Below, piece by piece: positions 15,345 to 28,783 of a stretch of DNA of 64,000 nucleotides. The notes beneath the pieces were generated by a model, which was given only the letters and a program-made list of their open reading frames with translations, had not been told where the DNA came from and ran no database searches. A program made the translations under genes and the position numbers. How positions within the stretch are numbered: the first letter of the stretch is position 1; each line of letters opens with the position of its first letter. Source of the stretch: Hydractinia symbiolongicarpus (taxonomy: Eukaryota > Cnidaria > Hydrozoa > Anthoathecata > Hydractiniidae); assembly GCF_029227915.1 (NCBI RefSeq), contig NC_079881.1, forward strand, positions 27,815,501 to 27,879,500, written 5' to 3'.

Positions 15345-18155
15345 GAAATCAGTTTACTCCTTGGGTACTTTCTTTATATACATTCAACTATACGTGCCAA
15401 GCCCGGGATTTACGGGAAATCGCGGGTTTTCGTTTGCCGGCGATTAAACTTCTTTTATTCAGCGTCTCATCAAAAATGAAATCGTTTTTGAAAACTACAA
15501 GTCTTATGCGTTTTAGTGGTGAAAAAATAATTTAAAAAATCGTTCTGGAAATGAGTTTACTCACAGGGTACTTTCTTTGTACACAATCGACTATACGGGA
15601 AAAGCCCGGGATTTACGGGAAATCGCGGGTTTTCGTTTGCCGGCGATTAAACCTCTTTCATAAAGCGCCTCATTAAAAATGAAAACATTTTAGAGAACTA
15701 CAACTCTCATTCGTTCTAGTGGTGCAGAAATAATTTGAAAAATCGTTCGGGAAATCAGTTTACTCCTTGGGTACTTTCTTTATATACATTCAACTATACG
15801 GGCCAAGCCCGGGATTTACGGGAAATCGCGGGTTTTCGTTTGCCGGCGATAAAACTTCTTTTATTCAGCGTCTCATCAAAAATGAAAACAAGTTTAAAAA
15901 CTACAAGTCTCATGCGTTTTAGTGGTGAAAAAATAATTTAAAAAATCGTTCGGGAAGTGAGTTTACTCCCTGGGTACTTTCTTTGTATACTTTTGACTAT
16001 ACGGGCCAAGCCCGGGATTTACGGGAAATCGCGGGTTTTCGTTTGCCGGCGATTAAACTTCTTTTATTCAGCGTCTCATCAAAAATGAAAATATTTTTGA
16101 AAACTACAAGTCTCATGCGTTTTAGTGGTGAAAAAATAATTTAAAAAATCGTTCGGGAAATGAGTTTACTCCCTGGGTACTTTCTTTGTATACATTTGAC
16201 TATACGGGCCAAGCCCGGGATTTACGGGAAATCGCGGGTTTTCGTTTGCCGGGGATTAAACTTCTTTTATTCAGCGTCTCATCAAAAATGAAAACATTTT
16301 TGAAAACTACAAGTCTTATGCGTTTTAGTGGTGAAAAAATAATTTAAAAAATTGCTCTGGAAATGAGTATGCTCACAGGGTACATTCTTTGTATACATTC
16401 GACTATGCGGGCCAAGCCCGGGATTTGCGGGAAATCGCGGGTTTTCGTTTGCCGGTGATTAAACCTCTTTCATTAGGCGTCTCATCAAAAATGAAAACAT
16501 TTTTGAGAACTACAAGTCTCATTCGTTCTAGTGGTGAAAAAATAATTGAAAAAATCGTTCGGGAAATGAGTTTACTCCCTGTGTACTTTCTTTGTATACA
16601 TTTGACTATACGGGCCAAGCCCGGGATTTACGGGAAATCGCGGGTTTTCGTTTGCCGGCGATTAAACTTCTTTTATTCAGCGTCTCATCAAAAATGAAAT
16701 CGTTTTTGAAAACTACAAGTCTTATGCGTTTTAGTGGTGAAAAAATAATTTAAAAAATCGTTCTGGAAATGAGTTTACTCACAGGGTACTTTCTTTGTAC
16801 ACAATCGACTATACGGGACAAGCCCGGGATTTACGGGAAATCGCGGGTTTTCGTTTGCCGGCGATTAAACCTCTTTCATAAAGCGCCTCATTAAAAATGA
16901 AAACATTTTTGAGAACTACAACTCTCATTCGTTCTAGTGGTGCAGAAATAATTTGAAAAATCGTTCGGGAAATCAGTTTACTCCTTGGGTACTTTCTTTA
17001 TATACATTCAACTATACGGGCCAAGCCCGGGATTTACGGGAAATCGCGGGTTTTCGTTTGCCGGCGATAAAACTTCTTTTATTCAGCGTCTCATCAAAAA
17101 TGAAAACAAGTTTAAAAACTACAAGTCTCATGCGTTTTAGTGGTGAAAAAATAATTTAAAAAATCGTTCGGGAAGTGAGTTTACTCCCTGGGTACTTTCT
17201 TTGTATACTTTTGACTATACGGGCCAAGCCCGGGATTTACGGGAAATCGCGGGTTTTCGTTTGCCGGCGATTAAACTTCTTTTATTCAGCGTCTCATCAA
17301 AAATGAAAATATTTTTGAAAACTACAAGTCTCATGCGTTTTAGTGGTGAAAAAATAATTTAAAAAATCGTTCGGGAAATGAGTTTACTCCCTGGGTACTT
17401 TCTTTGTATACTTTTGACTATACGGGCTAAGCCCAGGATTTACGGGAAATCGCGGGTTTTCGTTTGCCGGCGATTAAACTTCTTTTATTCAGCGTCTCAT
17501 CAAAAATGAAAACATTTTTGAAAACTACAAGTCTTATGCGTTTTAGTGGTGAAAAAATAATTTAAAAAATTGCTCTGAAAATGAGTATGCTCACAGGGTA
17601 CATTCTTTGTATACATTCGACTATGCGGGCCAAGCCCGGGATTTGCGGTAAATCGCGGGTTTTCGTTTGCCGGCGATTAAACCTCTTTCATTAGGCGTCT
17701 CATCAAAAATGAAAACATTTTTGAGAACTACAAGTCTCATTCGTTCTAGTGGTGCAGAAATAATTTGAAAAATCGTTCGGGAAATCAATTTACTCCTTGG
17801 GTACTTTCTTTATATATATTCAACTATACGTGCCAAGCCCGGGATTTACGGGAAATCGGGGGTTTTCGTTTGCAGGCGATTAAACTTCTTTTACTCAGCG
17901 TCTCATCAAAAATGAAAACAAGTTTGAAAACTACAAGTCTCATGCGTTTTAGTGGTGAAAAAATAATTGAAAAAATCGTTCGGGAAATGAGTTTACTCAC
18001 AGGGTACTTTCTTTGTACACAATCGACTATACGGGACAAGCCCGGGATTTACGGGAAATCGCGGGTTTTCGTTTGCCGGCGATTAAACCTCTTTCATAAA
18101 GCGCCTCATTAAAAATGAAAACATTTTTGAGAACTACAACTCTCATTCGTTCTAG
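15345..18155 (+). repeat. Segmental satellite block, copy 3 of 3, one unit deleted
   Basis: This block is offset 3,451 bp from copy 2 at its left side but 3,248 bp at its right side. A whole 203-bp unit is therefore missing inside. The loss sits near 16,530, where a class B unit (ATTCGTTCTAGTGGTG) passes directly into class A sequence (AAAAAATAATTGAAAAAATC). Its right flank follows copy 1 rather than copy 2. Boundaries were estimated by eye. Confidence 0.65.
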
Positions 18156-19591
18156 TGGTGCAGAAATAATTTCAAAAATCGTTCGGGAAATCAGTTTACT
18201 CCTTGGGTACTTTCTTTATATACATTCAACTATACGGGCCAAGCCCGGGATTTACGGGAAATCGCGGGTTTTGGTTTGCCGGCGATAAAACTTCTTTTAT
18301 TCAGCGTCTCATAAAAATGAAAACAAGTTTAAAAACTACAAGTCTCATGCGTTTTAGTGGTGAAAAAATAATTTAAAATATCGTTCGGGAAATCAGTTTA
18401 CTCCCTGGGTACTTTCTTTGTATACTTTTGACCATACGGGCCAAGCCCGGGATTTACGGGATAACGCGGGTTTTCGTTTGCCGGCGATTAAACTTCTTTT
18501 ACTCAGCGTCTCATCAAAAATGAAAACAAGTTTGAAAACTACAAGCCTCATGGGCTTTAGTGGTGAAATATATTATAAAAAATCGTTCGGGAAATGAGTT
18601 TACTCCCTGGGTTCTTTCTTTGTATACTTTTGACTATACGGGCCGAGTCTGGGATTTACGGGAAATCGCAGGTTTTCGTTTGCCCGCGATTAAACCTCTT
18701 TCATTAAGCGTCTCATTAAAAATGAAAACATTTTTAAAAACTACAAGTCTCATTCGTTCTAGTGGTGCAGAAATAATTTGAAAAATCGTTCGGGAAATGA
18801 GTTTACTCCCTGGGTACTTTCTTTGTATACTTTTGACCATACGGGCCAAGCCCGGGATTAACGGGAAATCGCGGGTTTTCGTTTGCCGGCGATTAAACTT
18901 CTTTTACTCAGCGTCTCATCAAAAATGAAAACAAGTTTGAAAACTACAAGTCTCATGGGCTTTAGTGGTGAAATATATTATAAAAATCGTTCGGGAAATG
19001 AGTTTACTCCCTGGGTTCTTTCTTTGTATACTTTTGACTATACGGGCCGAGTCTAGGATTTACGGGAAATCGCAGGTTTTCGTTTGCCGGCGATTAAACC
19101 TCTTTCATTAAGCGTCTCATTAAAAATGAAAACATTTTTAAAAACTACAAGTCTCATTCGTTCTAGTGGTGCAGAAATAATTTGAAAAATCGTTCGGGAA
19201 ATCAGTTTACTCATTGGGTACTTTCTTTATATACATTCAACTATACGTGCCAAGCCCAGGATTTACGGGAAATCGCGGGTTTTCGTTTGCCGGCGATTAA
19301 ACTTCTTTTAATCAGCGTCTCATCAAAAATGAAAACATTTTTGAAAACTACAAGTCTCATGGGCTTTAGTGGTTAAATAATAATTTAAAAAATCGTTCGG
19401 GAAAAGAGTTTACTCCCTGGGTACTTTCTTTGTATACTTTTGACTATACGGGCCGAGTCTGGGATTTACGTGAAATCGCAGGTTTTCGTTTGCCGGCGAT
19501 TAAACTTCTTTTATTCAGCGTCTCATCAAAAATGAAAACATTTTTGAAAACTACAAGTCTCATGCGATTTAGTGGTGAAAAGATAATTTAA

Positions 19592-22500
19592 AAAATCGTT
19601 CTGGAAATGAGTTTACTCACAGGGTACTTTCTTTGTATACATTCGACTATACGGGACAAGCCCAGGATTTACGGAAAATCGCAGGTTTTCGTTTGCCGGC
19701 GATTAAACCTCTTTCATTAAGCGTCTCATTAAAAATGAAAACATTTTTGAGAACTACAAGTCTCATTCGTTCTAGTGGTGCAGAAATAATTTGAAAAATC
19801 GTTCGGGAAATCAGTTTACTCCTTGGGTACTTTCTTTATATACATTCAACTATACGGGCCAGGCCCGGGATTTACGGGAAATCGCGGGTTTTCGTTTGCT
19901 GGCGATTAAACTTCTTTTATTCAGCGTCTCATCAAAAATGAAAACAAGTTTAAAAACTACAAGTCTCATGCGTTTTAGTGGTGAAAAAATAATTTAAAAA
20001 ATCGTTCGGGAAATGAGTTTACTCCCTGGGTACTTTCTTTGTATACTTTTGACTATACGGGCCGAGTCTGGGATTTACGGGAAATCGCAGGTTTTCGTTT
20101 GCCGGCGATTAAACTTCTTTTATTCAGCGTCTCATCAAAAATGAAAACATTTTTGAAAACTACAAGTCTCATGCTATTTAGTGGTGAACAGATAATTTAA
20201 AAAATCGTTCTGGAAATGAGTTTACTCACAGGGTACTTTCTTTATATACATTCCACTATACGGGACAAGCCCGGGATTTACGGAAAATCGCGCGTTTCGT
20301 TTGCCGACGATTAAACTTCTTTCATTAAGCGTCTCATTAAAAATGAAAACATTTTAAAACTACGAGTCCCATACGTTCTAGTAGTGCAGAAATAATTGGA
20401 AAAATCGTTCGGGAAATCAGTTTACTTATTGGGTACTTTCTTTATATACATTCAACTATACGTGCCAAGCCCGGGATTTACGGGAAATCGCGGGTTTTCG
20501 TTTGCCGGCGATTAAACTTCTTTTACTAAGCGTCTCATCAAAAATGAAAACAAGTTTGAAAACTACAAGTCTCATGCGTTTTAGTGGTGAAAAAATAATT
20601 GAAAAAATCGTTCGGGAAATGAGTTTACTCCCTGTGTACTTTCTTTGTATACATTTGACTATACGGGCCAAGCCCGGGATTTACGGGAAATCGCGGGTTT
20701 TCGTTTGCCGGCGATTAAACTTCTTTTATTCAGCGTCTCATCAAAAATGAAATCGTTTTTGAAAACTACAAGTCTTATGCGTTTTAGTGGTGAAAAAATA
20801 ATTTAAAAAATCGTTCTGGAAATGAGTTTACTCACAGGGTACTTTCTTTGTACACATTCGACTATACGGGACAAGCCCGGGATTTACGGGAAATCGCGGG
20901 TTTTCGTTTGCCGGCGATTAAACCTCTTTCATAAAGCGTCTCATTAAAAATGAAAACATTTTTGAGAACTACAAGTCTCATTCGTTCTAGTGGTGCAGAA
21001 ATAATTTGAAAAATCGTTCAGGAAATCAGTTTACTCCCTGTGTACTTTCTTTGTATACATTTGACTATACGGGCCAAGCCCGGGATTTACGGGAAATCGC
21101 GGGTTTTTGTTTGCCGGCGATTAAACTTCTTTTATTCAGCGTCTCATCAAAAATGAAATCGTTTTTGAAAACTACAAGTCTTATGCGTTTTAGTGGTGAA
21201 AAAATAATTTAAAAAATCGTTCTGGAAATGAGTTTACTCACAGGGTACTTTCTTTGTACACATTCGACTATACGGGACAAGCCCGGGATTTACGGGAAAT
21301 CGCGGGTTTTCGTTTGCCGGCGATTAAACTTCTTTTATTCAGCGTCTCATCAAAAATGAAATCGTTTTTGAAAACTACAAGTCTTATGCGTTTTAGTGGT
21401 GAAAAAATAATTTAAAAAATCGTTCTGGAAATGAGTTTACTCACAGGGTACTTTCTTTGTACACAATCGACTATACGGGACAAGCCCGACATTTACGGGA
21501 AATCGCGGGTTTTCGTTTGCCGGCGATTAAACCTCTTTCATAAAGCGCCTCATTAAAAATGAAAACATTTTTGAGAACTACAACTCTCATTCGTTCTAGT
21601 GGTGCAGAAATAATTTGAAAAATCGTTCGGGAAATCAGTTTACTCCTTGGGTACTTTCTTTATATACATTCAACTATACGGGCCAAGCCCGGGATTTACG
21701 GGAAATCGCGGGTTTTCGTTTGCCGGCGATAAAACTTCTTTTATTCAGCGTCTCATCAAAAATGAAAACAAGTTTAAAAACTACAAGTCTCATGCGTTTT
21801 AGTGGTGAAAAAATAATTTAAAAAATCGTTCGGGAAATGAGTTTACTCCCTGGGTACTTTCTTTGTATACTTTTGACTATACGGGCCAAGCCCGGGATTT
21901 ACGGGAAATCGCGGGTTTTCGTTTGCCGGCGATTAAACTTCTTTTATTCAGCGTCTCATCAAAAATGAAAACATTTTTTAAAACTACAAGTCTCAAGCGT
22001 TTTAGTGGTGAAAAAATAATTTAAAAAATCGTTCGGGAAATGAAATTACTCCCTGGGTACTTTCTTTGTATACTTTTGACTATACGGGCCAAGCCCGGGA
22101 TTTACGGGAAATCGCGGGTTTTCGTTTGCCGGCGATTAAACTTCTTTTATTCAGCGTCTCATCAAAAATGAAAACATTTTTGAAAACTACAAGTCTTATG
22201 CGTTTTAGTGGTGAAAAAATAATTTAAAAAATCGCTCTGGAAATGAGTATGCTCACAGGGTACATTCTTTATATACATTCGACTATGCGGGCCAAGCCCG
22301 GGATTTACGGGAAATCGCGGGTTTTCGTTTGCCGGCGATTAAACCTCTTTCATAAAGCGCCTCATTAAAAATGAAAACATTTTTGAGAACTACAACTCTC
22401 ATTCGTTCTAGTGGTGCAGAAATAATTTGAAAAATCGTTCGGGAAATCAGTTTACTCCTTGGGTACTTTCTTTATATACATTCAACTATACGGGCCAAGC

Positions 22501-23039
22501 CCGGGATTTACAGGAAATCGCGGGTTTTCGTTTGCCGGCGATAAAACTTCTTTTATTCAGCGTCTCATCAAAAATGAAAACATTTTTGAAAACTACAAGT
22601 CTTATGCGTTTTAGTGGTGAAAAAATAATTTAAAAAATCGTTCTGGAAATGAGTTTACTCACTGGGCACTTTCTTTGTATACTTTTGACTATACGGGCCG
22701 AGTCTGGGATTTACGGGAAGTGGCAGGTTTTCGTTTGCCGGCGGTTAAACCTCTTTCATTAAGCGTCTCATTAAAAATGAAAACATTTTTAAAAACTACA
22801 AGTCTCATGGGCTTTAGTGGTGAAATAATAATTTAAAAAATTGTTCGGGAAATGAGTTTACTCACTGGGTACTTTCTTTGTATACTTTTGACTATACGGG
22901 CCGAGTCTGGGATTTACGGGAAGTCGCAGGTTTTCGTTTGCCGGCGGTTAAACATCTTTCATTAAGCGTCTCATTAAAAATGAAAACATTTTTAAAAACT
23001 ACAAGTCTTATTCGTTCTAGTGGTGCCAAAATAATTTGA
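19592..23039 (+). repeat. 3,448-bp tandem duplication (17 units), copy 1
   Basis: Every private variant I checked recurs exactly 3,448 bp downstream. Examples are CCAGGCCCGGG (19,859), GTGGTGAACAGATAA (20,187), ATCGCGCGTTTCG (20,287), GCCCGACATTTACGG (21,486), CTCAAGCGTTTTAG (21,990) and GGGCACTTTC (22,663). I found no difference between the copies at these markers, so this is the youngest duplication in contig 1. The end points lie in the AAAAATCGTTC segment and cannot be fixed to the base. Confidence 0.85.
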
Positions 23040-26000
23040 AAAATCGTTCTGGAAATGAGTTTACTCACAGGGTACTTTCTTTGTATACATTCGACTATAC
23101 GGGACAAGCCCAGGATTTACGGAAAATCGCAGGTTTTCGTTTGCCGGCGATTAAACCTCTTTCATTAAGCGTCTCATTAAAAATGAAAACATTTTTGAGA
23201 ACTACAAGTCTCATTCGTTCTAGTGGTGCAGAAATAATTTGAAAAATCGTTCGGGAAATCAGTTTACTCCTTGGGTACTTTCTTTATATACATTCAACTA
23301 TACGGGCCAGGCCCGGGATTTACGGGAAATCGCGGGTTTTCGTTTGCTGGCGATTAAACTTCTTTTATTCAGCGTCTCATCAAAAATGAAAACAAGTTTA
23401 AAAACTACAAGTCTCATGCGTTTTAGTGGTGAAAAAATAATTTAAAAAATCGTTCGGGAAATGAGTTTACTCCCTGGGTACTTTCTTTGTATACTTTTGA
23501 CTATACGGGCCGAGTCTGGGATTTACGGGAAATCGCAGGTTTTCGTTTGCCGGCGATTAAACTTCTTTTATTCAGCGTCTCATCAAAAATGAAAACATTT
23601 TTGAAAACTACAAGTCTCATGCTATTTAGTGGTGAACAGATAATTTAAAAAATCGTTCTGGAAATGAGTTTACTCACAGGGTACTTTCTTTATATACATT
23701 CCACTATACGGGACAAGCCCGGGATTTACGGAAAATCGCGCGTTTCGTTTGCCGACGATTAAACTTCTTTCATTAAGCGTCTCATTAAAAATGAAAACAT
23801 TTTAAAACTACGAGTCCCATACGTTCTAGTAGTGCAGAAATAATTGGAAAAATCGTTCGGGAAATCAGTTTACTTATTGGGTACTTTCTTTATATACATT
23901 CAACTATACGTGCCAAGCCCGGGATTTACGGGAAATCGCGGGTTTTCGTTTGCCGGCGATTAAACTTCTTTTACTAAGCGTCTCATCAAAAATGAAAACA
24001 AGTTTGAAAACTACAAGTCTCATGCGTTTTAGTGGTGAAAAAATAATTGAAAAAATCGTTCGGGAAATGAGTTTACTCCCTGTGTACTTTCTTTGTATAC
24101 ATTTGACTATACGGGCCAAGCCCGGGATTTACGGGAAATCGCGGGTTTTCGTTTGCCGGCGATTAAACTTCTTTTATTCAGCGTCTCATCAAAAATGAAA
24201 TCGTTTTTGAAAACTACAAGTCTTATGCGTTTTAGTGGTGAAAAAATAATTTAAAAAATCGTTCTGGAAATGAGTTTACTCACAGGGTACTTTCTTTGTA
24301 CACATTCGACTATACGGGACAAGCCCGGGATTTACGGGAAATCGCGGGTTTTCGTTTGCCGGCGATTAAACCTCTTTCATAAAGCGTCTCATTAAAAATG
24401 AAAACATTTTTGAGAACTACAAGTCTCATTCGTTCTAGTGGTGCAGAAATAATTTGAAAAATCGTTCAGGAAATCAGTTTACTCCCTGTGTACTTTCTTT
24501 GTATACATTTGACTATACGGGCCAAGCCCGGGATTTACGGGAAATCGCGGGTTTTTGTTTGCCGGCGATTAAACTTCTTTTATTCAGCGTCTCATCAAAA
24601 ATGAAATCGTTTTTGAAAACTACAAGTCTTATGCGTTTTAGTGGTGAAAAAATAATTTAAAAAATCGTTCTGGAAATGAGTTTACTCACAGGGTACTTTC
24701 TTTGTACACATTCGACTATACGGGACAAGCCCGGGATTTACGGGAAATCGCGGGTTTTCGTTTGCCGGCGATTAAACTTCTTTTATTCAGCGTCTCATCA
24801 AAAATGAAATCGTTTTTGAAAACTACAAGTCTTATGCGTTTTAGTGGTGAAAAAATAATTTAAAAAATCGTTCTGGAAATGAGTTTACTCACAGGGTACT
24901 TTCTTTGTACACAATCGACTATACGGGACAAGCCCGACATTTACGGGAAATCGCGGGTTTTCGTTTGCCGGCGATTAAACCTCTTTCATAAAGCGCCTCA
25001 TTAAAAATGAAAACATTTTTGAGAACTACAACTCTCATTCGTTCTAGTGGTGCAGAAATAATTTGAAAAATCGTTCGGGAAATCAGTTTACTCCTTGGGT
25101 ACTTTCTTTATATACATTCAACTATACGGGCCAAGCCCGGGATTTACGGGAAATCGCGGGTTTTCGTTTGCCGGCGATAAAACTTCTTTTATTCAGCGTC
25201 TCATCAAAAATGAAAACAAGTTTAAAAACTACAAGTCTCATGCGTTTTAGTGGTGAAAAAATAATTTAAAAAATCGTTCGGGAAATGAGTTTACTCCCTG
25301 GGTACTTTCTTTGTATACTTTTGACTATACGGGCCAAGCCCGGGATTTACGGGAAATCGCGGGTTTTCGTTTGCCGGCGATTAAACTTCTTTTATTCAGC
25401 GTCTCATCAAAAATGAAAACATTTTTTAAAACTACAAGTCTCAAGCGTTTTAGTGGTGAAAAAATAATTTAAAAAATCGTTCGGGAAATGAAATTACTCC
25501 CTGGGTACTTTCTTTGTATACTTTTGACTATACGGGCCAAGCCCGGGATTTACGGGAAATCGCGGGTTTTCGTTTGCCGGCGATTAAACTTCTTTTATTC
25601 AGCGTCTCATCAAAAATGAAAACATTTTTGAAAACTACAAGTCTTATGCGTTTTAGTGGTGAAAAAATAATTTAAAAAATCGCTCTGGAAATGAGTATGC
25701 TCACAGGGTACATTCTTTATATACATTCGACTATGCGGGCCAAGCCCGGGATTTACGGGAAATCGCGGGTTTTCGTTTGCCGGCGATTAAACCTCTTTCA
25801 TAAAGCGCCTCATTAAAAATGAAAACATTTTTGAGAACTACAACTCTCATTCGTTCTAGTGGTGCAGAAATAATTTGAAAAATCGTTCGGGAAATCAGTT
25901 TACTCCTTGGGTACTTTCTTTATATACATTCAACTATACGGGCCAAGCCCGGGATTTACAGGAAATCGCGGGTTTTCGTTTGCCGGCGATAAAACTTCTT

Positions 26001-26487
26001 TTATTCAGCGTCTCATCAAAAATGAAAACATTTTTGAAAACTACAAGTCTTATGCGTTTTAGTGGTGAAAAAATAATTTAAAAAATCGTTCTGGAAATGA
26101 GTTTACTCACTGGGCACTTTCTTTGTATACTTTTGACTATACGGGCCGAGTCTGGGATTTACGGGAAGTGGCAGGTTTTCGTTTGCCGGCGGTTAAACCT
26201 CTTTCATTAAGCGTCTCATTAAAAATGAAAACATTTTTAAAAACTACAAGTCTCATGGGCTTTAGTGGTGAAATAATAATTTAAAAAATTGTTCGGGAAA
26301 TGAGTTTACTCACTGGGTACTTTCTTTGTATACTTTTGACTATACGGGCCGAGTCTGGGATTTACGGGAAGTCGCAGGTTTTCGTTTGCCGGCGGTTAAA
26401 CATCTTTCATTAAGCGTCTCATTAAAAATGAAAACATTTTTAAAAACTACAAGTCTTATTCGTTCTAGTGGTGCCAAAATAATTTGA
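23040..26487 (+). repeat. 3,448-bp tandem duplication (17 units), copy 2
   Basis: This is the direct tandem copy of 19,592-23,039 and carries the same rare markers in the same order. At its end (about 26,487) the sequence continues with TCGTTCGGGAAATCAG, whereas copy 1 continues with TCGTTCTGGAAATGAG. That difference locates the breakpoint inside the conserved AAAAATCGTTC segment. Confidence 0.85.
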
Positions 26488-28679
26488 AAAATCGTTCGGG
26501 AAATCAGTTTACTCATTGGGTACTTTCTTTATATACATTCAAATATACGTGCCAAGCCCGGGATTTACGGGAAATCGCGGGTTTTCGTTTGCCGGCGATT
26601 AAACTTCTTTTATTCAGCGTCTCATCAAAAATGAAATCGTTTTTGAAAACTACAAGTCTTATGCGTTTTAGTGGTGAAAAAATAAGTTAAAAAATCGTTC
26701 TGGAAATGAGTTTACTCACAGGGTACTTTCTTTGTACACAATCGACTATACGGGACAAGCCCGGGATTTACGGGAAATCGCGGGTTTTGGTTTGCCGGCG
26801 ATTAAACCTCTTTCATAAAGCGCCTCATTAAAAATGAAAACATTTTTGAGAACTACAACTCTCATTCGTTCTAGTGGTGCAGAAATAATTTGAAAAATCG
26901 TTCGGGAAATCAGTTTACTCCTTGGGTACTTTCTTTATATACATTCAACTATACGGGCCAAGCCCGGGATTTACGGGAAATCGCGGGTTTTCGTTTGCCG
27001 GCGATAAAACTTCTTTTATTCAGCGTCTCATCAAAAATGAAAACAAGTTTAAAAACTACAAGTCTCATGCGTTTTAGTGGTGAAAAAATAATTTAAAAAA
27101 TCGTTCGGGAAATGAGTTTACTCCCTGGGTACTTTCTTTGTATACTTTTGACCATACGGGCCAAGCTCGGGATTTACGGGAAATCGCGGGTTTTCGTTTG
27201 CCGGCGATTAAACTTCTTTTATTCAGCGTCTCATCAAAAATGAAAACATTTTTGAAAACTACAAGTCTTATGCGTTTTAGTGGTGAAATAATAATTTAAA
27301 AAATCGTTCTGGAAATGAGTTTACTCACTGGGTACTTTCTTTGTATACTTTTGACTATACGGGCCGAGTCTGGGATTTACGGGAAGTCGCAGGTTTTCGT
27401 TTGCCGGCGGTTAAACCTCTTTCATTAAGCGTCTCATTAAAAATGAACACATTTTTAAAAACTACAAGTCTCATGGGCTTTAGTGGTGAAATAATAATTT
27501 AAAAAATTGTTCGGGAAATGAGTTTACTTACTGGGTACTTTCTTTGTATACTTTTGACTATACGGGCCGAGTCTGGGCTTTACGGGAGGTCGCAGGTTTT
27601 CGTTTGCCGGCGGTTAAACATCTTTCATTAAGCGTCTCATTAAAAATGAAAACATTTTTGAAAACTACAAGTCTCATTCGTTCTAGTGGTGCCGAAATAA
27701 TTTGAAAAATCGTTCGGGAAATCAGTTTACTCATTGGGTACTTTCTATATATACATTCAACTATACGTGCCAAGCCCGGAATTTACGGGAAATCGCGGGT
27801 TTTCGTTTGCCGGCGATTAAACTTCTTTTATTCAGCGTCTCATCAAAAATGAAAACAAGTTTGAAAACTACAAGTCTCATGCGTTTTAGTGGTGAAAAAA
27901 TAATTTAAAAAATCGTTCGGGAAATAACTTTACTCCCTGGGTACTTTCTTTGTATACTTTTGACTATACGGGCCTAGCCCGGGATTTACGGGAAATCGCG
28001 GGTTTTCGTTTGCCGGCGATTAAACTTCTTTTATTCAGCCTCTCATCCAGAATGAAAACATTTTTGAAAACTACAAGTCTTATGCGTTTTAGTGGTGAAA
28101 AAATAATTTAAAAAATCGTTCTGGAAATGAGTTTACTCTCAGGGTACTTTCTTTGTATACATTGGACTATACGGGACAAGCCCGGGATTTGCGGAAAATC
28201 GCGGGTTTTCGTTTGCTGGCGATTAAACCTCTTTCATAAAGCGTCTCATTAAAAATGAAAACATTTTTGAGAACTGCAAGTCTCATTCGTTCTAGTGGTG
28301 CAGAAATAATTTAAAAAATTTTTCAGGAAATCAGTTTACTCCTTGAGTACTTTCTTTATATACATTCAACCATACGTGCCAAGCCCGGGATTTACTGGAA
28401 ATCGGGGGTTTTCGTTTGCCGGCGATTAAACTGCTTTTACTCAGCGTCTCATCAAAAATGAAAACAAGTTTGAAAACTACAAGTCTCATGCGTTTTAGTG
28501 GTGAAAAAATAATTGAAAAAATCGTTCGGGAAATGAGTTTACTCCCTGTGTACTTTCTTTGTATACATTTGACTATACGGGCCAAGCCCGGGATTTACGG
28601 GAAATCGCGGGTTTTCGTTTGCCGGCGAATAAACTTCTTTTATTCAGCGTCTCATCAAAAATGAAATCGTTTTTGAAAA

Positions 28680-28742
28680 GGGTTAGGGTTAGGGTTAGGG
28701 TTAGGGTTAGGGTTAGGGTTAGGGTTAGGGTTAGGGTTAGGG

Positions 28743-28783
<41 letters not shown>

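Larger units (their letters stand above)
1..28679 (+). repeat. Subtelomeric 203-bp satellite array, contig 1 (plus polarity)
   Basis: About 140 tandem units of roughly 203 bp fill this stretch without interruption by other sequence. Each unit carries the same landmarks: GGGTACTTTCTTTRTATAC, then a GC-rich block (GGGCCAAGCCCGGG or variants), TTTGCCGGCGATTAAAC, and GCGTCTCAT followed by an A-rich dyad. Two unit classes are mixed. Class A has CTTCTTTTATTCAGCGTCTCATC and ATGCGTTTTAGTGGTG. Class B has CCTCTTTCATWAAGCG and TTCTAGTGGTGCAGAAAT. Class A/B switching and private variants build higher-order repeats, listed separately. The array runs directly into TTAGGG repeats at its right end, so it is subtelomeric. 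Short ORFs of 64-117 codons recur in the units, but I do not regard them as genes, because the unit length is not a multiple of three. No single-copy gene is visible anywhere here. Confidence 0.97.

Noticed and set aside
1-28679. CRISPR-like regular repeat array
   Set aside because: There are no unique spacers between repeats; the whole 203-bp unit is repeated, as in a eukaryotic satellite.
276-28765. Repeated ORFs of 64-117 codons in the satellite (for example 276-611, 7986-8339, 16389-16697) and their antisense 71-codon partners
   Set aside because: They recur with the 203-bp unit, which is not divisible by three, so no frame can run through the array. Many lack an ATG start, substitutions show no codon bias that I can see, and there is no family resemblance.
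28559-28765. ORF ending in an alternating Arg-Val repeat
   Set aside because: It is satellite sequence read through into the TTAGGG array (GTTAGG codons give Val-Arg) and has no meaning as a gene.
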